Assembly: GCA_009918865.1 (NCBI GenBank)
Contig: RGCY01000003.1
Location: 1-26,159, forward strand
Reading direction: 5' to 3'
Source of the DNA: Actinomycetota bacterium
GTDB taxonomy: Bacteria > Actinomycetota > Actinomycetes > S36-B12 > UBA5976
DNA length: 26,159 nt
In this document: piece by piece, positions 23,281 to 26,159 of the stretch
Layout: every line of letters starts with the position of its first letter
Numbering within the stretch: the first letter of the stretch is position 1
Made by a program: the position numbers and the translations under genes
Notes under the pieces: generated by a model
Databases searched by the model: none
What the model was told of the DNA's origin: nothing
Seen by the model: the letters and a program-made list of their open reading frames with translations, nothing else

Positions 23281-24543
23281 ATGACTTTCTGGGGCCCTGA
23301 CTTCGACGCACTGCAGGCAAGTGACCCGGTCGTTGCACAACTGCTGCTTGATGAACTCGCGCGGCAGCGTTCACACCTGCAACTCATCGCAAGCGAGAAC
23401 TTCACCTCACCTTCGGTGCTCGCCGCCCTAGGTTCAACGCTCTCGAACAAGTATGCGGAGGGCTATCCCCGTCGTCGTTACTACGGCGGCTGCGCCGTCG
23501 TTGATGAAGTTGAAGAAATCGGCATTGCTCGCGCCAAAGAATTATTCGGCGCTGATCACGCAAACCTGCAGCCTCATTCCGGGGCCAGCGCCAATATTGC
23601 TGTGTATGGAGCATTCGTGAAACCGGGGGAGAAAGTGCTCGCCATGAGCCTTCCGCACGGTGGGCACCTCACGCACGGCGCGAAGGTTTCGTTCTCGGGT
23701 AAGTGGTTCGACATCGTCGCTTACGGCGTGGACAAAGAAACTGAACATATTGATTACGACCAGGTTCGCGCCCTTGCCCATGAGCACAAGCCCAAGATGA
23801 TCATCTGTGGCGGCTCTGCTATTCCGCGCCTCATCGACTTCGCGGTGTTCCGAGAGATATGTGATGAAGTCGGTGCAATCCTGCTCGTGGATGCCGCGCA
23901 CTTTATTGGACTCGTGGCCGGTAAAGCCATTCCAAGCCCTGTGCCGCACGCCGATGTTGTCACTTTCACTACTCACAAAGTCTTGCGTGGTCCACGTGGC
24001 GGAATGATTGTGTGCAAAGAGCAGCACGCGGCAGCAATTGACAAAGCCGTGTTTCCAATGATGCAGGGTGGGCCGCTGATGCATGGTGTGGCTGCCAAGG
24101 CAGTAGCGCTAGCCGAATGTTTGCGACCTGAGTACCAACGGTATGCAGCACAAGTCGTGTCCAATGCGCAAGCAATGACCACTCGCTTAGAAAGCCACGG
24201 GATGCGAGCCATCAGCGGCGGCACTGACACGCACCTAGCGCTGCTTGACATCAGTGGACTTGGCGTCACCGGTGCCCAAGCCGAAAAGCGTTGTGATGAT
24301 GCCGGAATCGTGCTGAACAAGAACACCATTCCCTTTGACCCACAGCCAGCGAATGTTGCGAGTGGAATTCGTGTTGGCTCTCCTTCCGTCACGACCCAAG
24401 GCATGGGCACCGACCAGATGCACCAGATTGCTGATCTTGTTGCCGCAGCAGTCACGGATGAATCCGGCGCTCGCACCGCGGATGTGCGTGCCGCTGTGTC
24501 GGAGTTGGTGACTGCGTTCCCGGCTTACCCACAAGGTCACTGA
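23281..24543 (+). CDS. glyA: Serine hydroxymethyltransferase
   Basis: The 420-residue fold-type I PLP enzyme interconverts serine and glycine and feeds one-carbon units to tetrahydrofolate. The PLP lysine is in FTTHKVLRGPRGG (K233; the usual residue after it is Thr, here Val). LIASENFTSP (35-44), YAEGYPRRRYYGG (58-70) and LLVDAAHFIGLVAG (D204) are family signatures, with VDMAHFAG more usual for the last. GGAGGAACG before the ATG supports the start. It is placed between the sua5-like gene and the WecA-type gene and begins a new spacing of 103 nt after the former, possibly with its own promoter. Confidence 0.97.
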   Translation: MTFWGPDFDALQASDPVVAQLLLDELARQRSHLQLIASENFTSPSVLAALGSTLSNKYAEGYPRRRYYGGCAVVDEVEEIGIARAKELFGADHANLQPHSGASANIAVYGAFVKPGEKVLAMSLPHGGHLTHGAKVSFSGKWFDIVAYGVDKETEHIDYDQVRALAHEHKPKMIICGGSAIPRLIDFAVFREICDEVGAILLVDAAHFIGLVAGKAIPSPVPHADVVTFTTHKVLRGPRGGMIVCKEQHAAAIDKAVFPMMQGGPLMHGVAAKAVALAECLRPEYQRYAAQVVSNAQAMTTRLESHGMRAISGGTDTHLALLDISGLGVTGAQAEKRCDDAGIVLNKNTIPFDPQPANVASGIRVGSPSVTTQGMGTDQMHQIADLVAAAVTDESGARTADVRAAVSELVTAFPAYPQGH

Positions 24544-24559
24544 GTAGCGATCAGTTCCC

Positions 24560-24913
24560 GTGCGCACTTATCTCGTCTTGCTGTTGCTTTCAGCATTGAC
24601 CACACACTTGTTAGTGCCGCTCGTGCGTCGGCTGGCAGTCCGCTGGCATGTAGTGGCGGCCGTGCGTGAACGAGATGTGCATGTGACGCCCACGCCACGG
24701 CTTGGTGGTTTGGCGATGCTGGCCGGCATGTGCGCCGCGGTGCTTGTTGCCTCCCGGCTTGACTTGACCGCAAAAGTGTTCACGGTCGGTCAGACCGGTC
24801 GTGGGCTGCTCATCGGCGCGGTATTGGTAGCTGTCTTGGGGGCGATTGATGATCGGTTCAGTCTTGATGCGGCCACCAAGATTGTTGGACAAGTGCTGAT
24901 TGCGGCGGCTTGA
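24560..24913 (+). CDS. N-terminal fragment of a split WecA/TagO-type undecaprenyl-phosphate phosphoglycosyltransferase
   Basis: This 117-residue piece begins at a GTG 16 nt after glyA. It has three hydrophobic segments and the PNPT-family motifs RERDVHVTPTPRLGGLAM (about 36-53) and GAIDDRFSLDAATKIVGQ (about 94-111), which holds the DD pair of the active site. It ends at TGA 24911-24913 right after GQVLIAAA. The reading continues in another frame in the next entry. Family members join sugar-1-phosphate to undecaprenyl phosphate at the inner membrane, a first step of envelope polymer synthesis. Alignment to known members suggests about 20-25 residues are missing at the junction (24902-24911), so the break is a deletion plus frameshift, not a simple slip. 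Confidence 0.8.
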   Translation: MRTYLVLLLLSALTTHLLVPLVRRLAVRWHVVAAVRERDVHVTPTPRLGGLAMLAGMCAAVLVASRLDLTAKVFTVGQTGRGLLIGAVLVAVLGAIDDRFSLDAATKIVGQVLIAAA

Positions 24914-25625
24914 CCCAGCAACCAGCATTGGTCTGACCGTTCTGGTGATTGTGCTCATGATGAATGCCGTGAACTTCATTGACGGTCTGGATGGTTTGGC
25001 TGCAGGAATCTCACTGATTGCTGGCGTTGCGTTTTTCACCTATGCATATTTACTGAGTGTGCAAATGGGTTCAACCCGTGCGACATTGCCGGCATTAGTG
25101 GCATCACTGCTCATCGGTTGCTCCGGTGGTTTTCTGATTCACAATTTCAGCCGGGCGCGGGTGTTCATGGGTGACACCGGCTCAATGCTGCTTGGTTTGC
25201 TCATGGCCACTGCCGCGGTCACTCTCACAGGTTACGTTGACCCAGGTGCACTTGATGGAAGAGCCATGCTCGTGCCGGCACTCTTGCCACTGTTACTTCC
25301 CTTGGCTGTGATCGCAGTCCCACTGGCTGACCTCGTGCTCGCGGTTTCGCGCCGCACACTTGCCGGTCGCGACCCATTCGCACCGGATAAGCAACACCTG
25401 CATCACCGATTGCTGGACCTTGGTCACTCGCATCGCCGCGCGGTGTTGCTCATGTATGCATGGACAGCGCTGATTTCATTCACAGTCGTCGCATTGGCAT
25501 TTGCGCCATGGTGGGCAGTTCTCCCTATCGCTGCAATTGCCGGCATCGTGCTCGCATGGGTGGTGCGCAATGGTCGGGGCAGTTCCGGTGGGACCGATGC
25601 GGCAACGACCGGGACGGCCGCCTAA
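24900..25625 (+). CDS. C-terminal fragment of the split WecA/TagO-type phosphoglycosyltransferase
   Basis: The segment gives about 239 residues of family sequence starting near LDPATSIGLTVLV. Motifs are NAVNFIDGLDGLAAG, FLIHNFSRARVFMGDTGS and DKQHLHHRLLDLGHSHRR; the last (HxHH) marks the WecA/TagO group rather than MraY. Several membrane helices are visible. It has no ribosome site of its own, and the first possible start (TTG 24900) lies inside the preceding fragment. Together with that fragment it accounts for a normal-sized enzyme minus a short segment. The position before the ATP synthase genes matches the syntenic rfe/wecA gene of actinobacteria. Confidence 0.8.
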   Translation: MRRLDPATSIGLTVLVIVLMMNAVNFIDGLDGLAAGISLIAGVAFFTYAYLLSVQMGSTRATLPALVASLLIGCSGGFLIHNFSRARVFMGDTGSMLLGLLMATAAVTLTGYVDPGALDGRAMLVPALLPLLLPLAVIAVPLADLVLAVSRRTLAGRDPFAPDKQHLHHRLLDLGHSHRRAVLLMYAWTALISFTVVALAFAPWWAVLPIAAIAGIVLAWVVRNGRGSSGGTDAATTGTAA

Positions 25626-25653
25626 CCAACGCCTAGCGCGCGCCCGTCACCAC

Positions 25654-25659
25654 TACCCT
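25654..25659 (+). promoter_or_regulatory. -10 box of a leaderless promoter for the AtpI-like gene
   Basis: TACCCT fits TANNNT and ends 7 nt before the ATG at 25667. There is no ribosome binding sequence. It could drive the downstream ATP synthase operon. Confidence 0.5.
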
Positions 25660-25666
25660 TGACGCC

Positions 25667-26159
25667 ATGGCTGACATCTACGCCCCACCGTTGCGTCGAC
25701 TCGTGCTTCCAACCGCCGCATTAGGCGTGGTGGCGATTGCTGTTGCGAGCAGCGCACGCGGTGGGCATGGAGCACTCGGTGCCGCGGCAGGAGCCGCCAT
25801 AGTTATTGGCTTTTTCAGTGTGAGTCATGGTGTGCTTGGCCGGGTGTTGGCAAAGTCGCCAGAACTAGCGATGTCTGCAGCGCTCGCGTTATATCTATTC
25901 AAAGTGATTGTGCTTTTTCTGCTGCTTGCGCTATTCAAAAACGCCGCCGGATTCGATGGCAAAGTCTTCGGCTTGACAGTGTTGGCATGCACCGTCGCAT
26001 GGGTGATCTACGGAAACGCCTGGTCCATGCAAGGTGCCATGCTGCCTTCCGAACTGGCGTATCGCAAGCGATCCCACGCGCTGATCATGGACGAGGTCCG
26101 CAACGGCATCGACGCACTGATGACCAAGGTGCCGGCGGACTTCAAGGCGGAGGCGAATG
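25667..26159 (+). CDS. AtpI-like small membrane protein, cut by the right edge
   Basis: An open frame of 164 codons starts at the ATG at 25667 and reaches the window end without a stop. About four hydrophobic segments are visible: LVLPTAALGVVAIAV, ALGAAAGAAIVIGFF, AALALYLFKVIVLFLLLALF and VFGLTVLACTVAWVI. With its position after the WecA-type gene this fits AtpI, the assembly protein encoded before atpB. Actinobacterial AtpI proteins usually end within about 15-20 residues of the last helix; here about 45 further residues with a soluble, charged character follow (for example IMDEVRNGIDALMTKVPADF), with a GC-richer third position. The tail may belong to an unusual AtpI or to foreign sequence joined at the end of the assembly. 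Confidence 0.6.
   Translation, partial: MADIYAPPLRRLVLPTAALGVVAIAVASSARGGHGALGAAAGAAIVIGFFSVSHGVLGRVLAKSPELAMSAALALYLFKVIVLFLLLALFKNAAGFDGKVFGLTVLACTVAWVIYGNAWSMQGAMLPSELAYRKRSHALIMDEVRNGIDALMTKVPADFKAEAN

Overview
The window reads as chromosomal DNA of a moderately GC-rich actinobacterium, probably an aquatic, streamlined lineage; no closer placement is possible by eye. Three observations support this. The run argS-lysA-hom-thrC-thrB-rho-rpmE-prfA-prmC-sua5-wecA-(atpI) is the classic actinobacterial order leading into the ATP synthase operon. Rho has an Arg/Asp-rich N-terminal insertion. Several genes have a TANNNT -10 box 6-8 nt before the start codon, which points to leaderless mRNAs. Genes are cut at both window edges. 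I saw no rRNA, tRNA, CRISPR array, insertion sequence or phage gene.

Bases 1-10200 are an accessory catabolic region. On the minus strand lie hpaD (cut by the left edge) and hpaE, two enzymes of the homoprotocatechuate meta-cleavage pathway. Divergent from them is a PuuD-type gamma-glutamyl hydrolase, followed by a MarR-family regulator and a cytochrome P450. A second class I glutamine amidotransferase, a non-canonical glutamine-synthetase-like ligase, a DUF2127 membrane protein, an acetoacetate-decarboxylase-family protein and an APC-type permease follow. The ligase, hydrolase, aldehyde dehydrogenase and permease resemble a gamma-glutamylation route for amines, and hpaDE would degrade an aromatic product. 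An 18-bp operator-like palindrome lies between hpaE and the hydrolase gene, and a 14/18 match to it lies at the 5' end of marR, which suggests one regulon.

Bases 10200-26159 are core genome. A cold-shock protein gene with a hairpin-rich leader and a strong terminator is followed by argS-lysA-hom-thrC-thrB (arginyl-tRNA, lysine and threonine synthesis) in a tight run with three 4-bp overlaps. Next come rho with its own promoter and long leader, a diacylglycerol-kinase-family gene, rpmE, prfA, prmC, a Sua5/TsaC-like gene, glyA, a WecA-type phosphoglycosyltransferase and the start of an AtpI-like gene.

The most notable findings lie in this core part. rho carries an internal deletion that throws the last ~52 conserved residues out of frame. 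wecA is split by a second frame-shifting deletion. The Sua5-like protein keeps its syntenic place but has lost nearly all signature residues of the family. The two deletions may be assembly errors or real mutations; the Sua5 divergence is spread along the whole protein and is unlikely to be an error.
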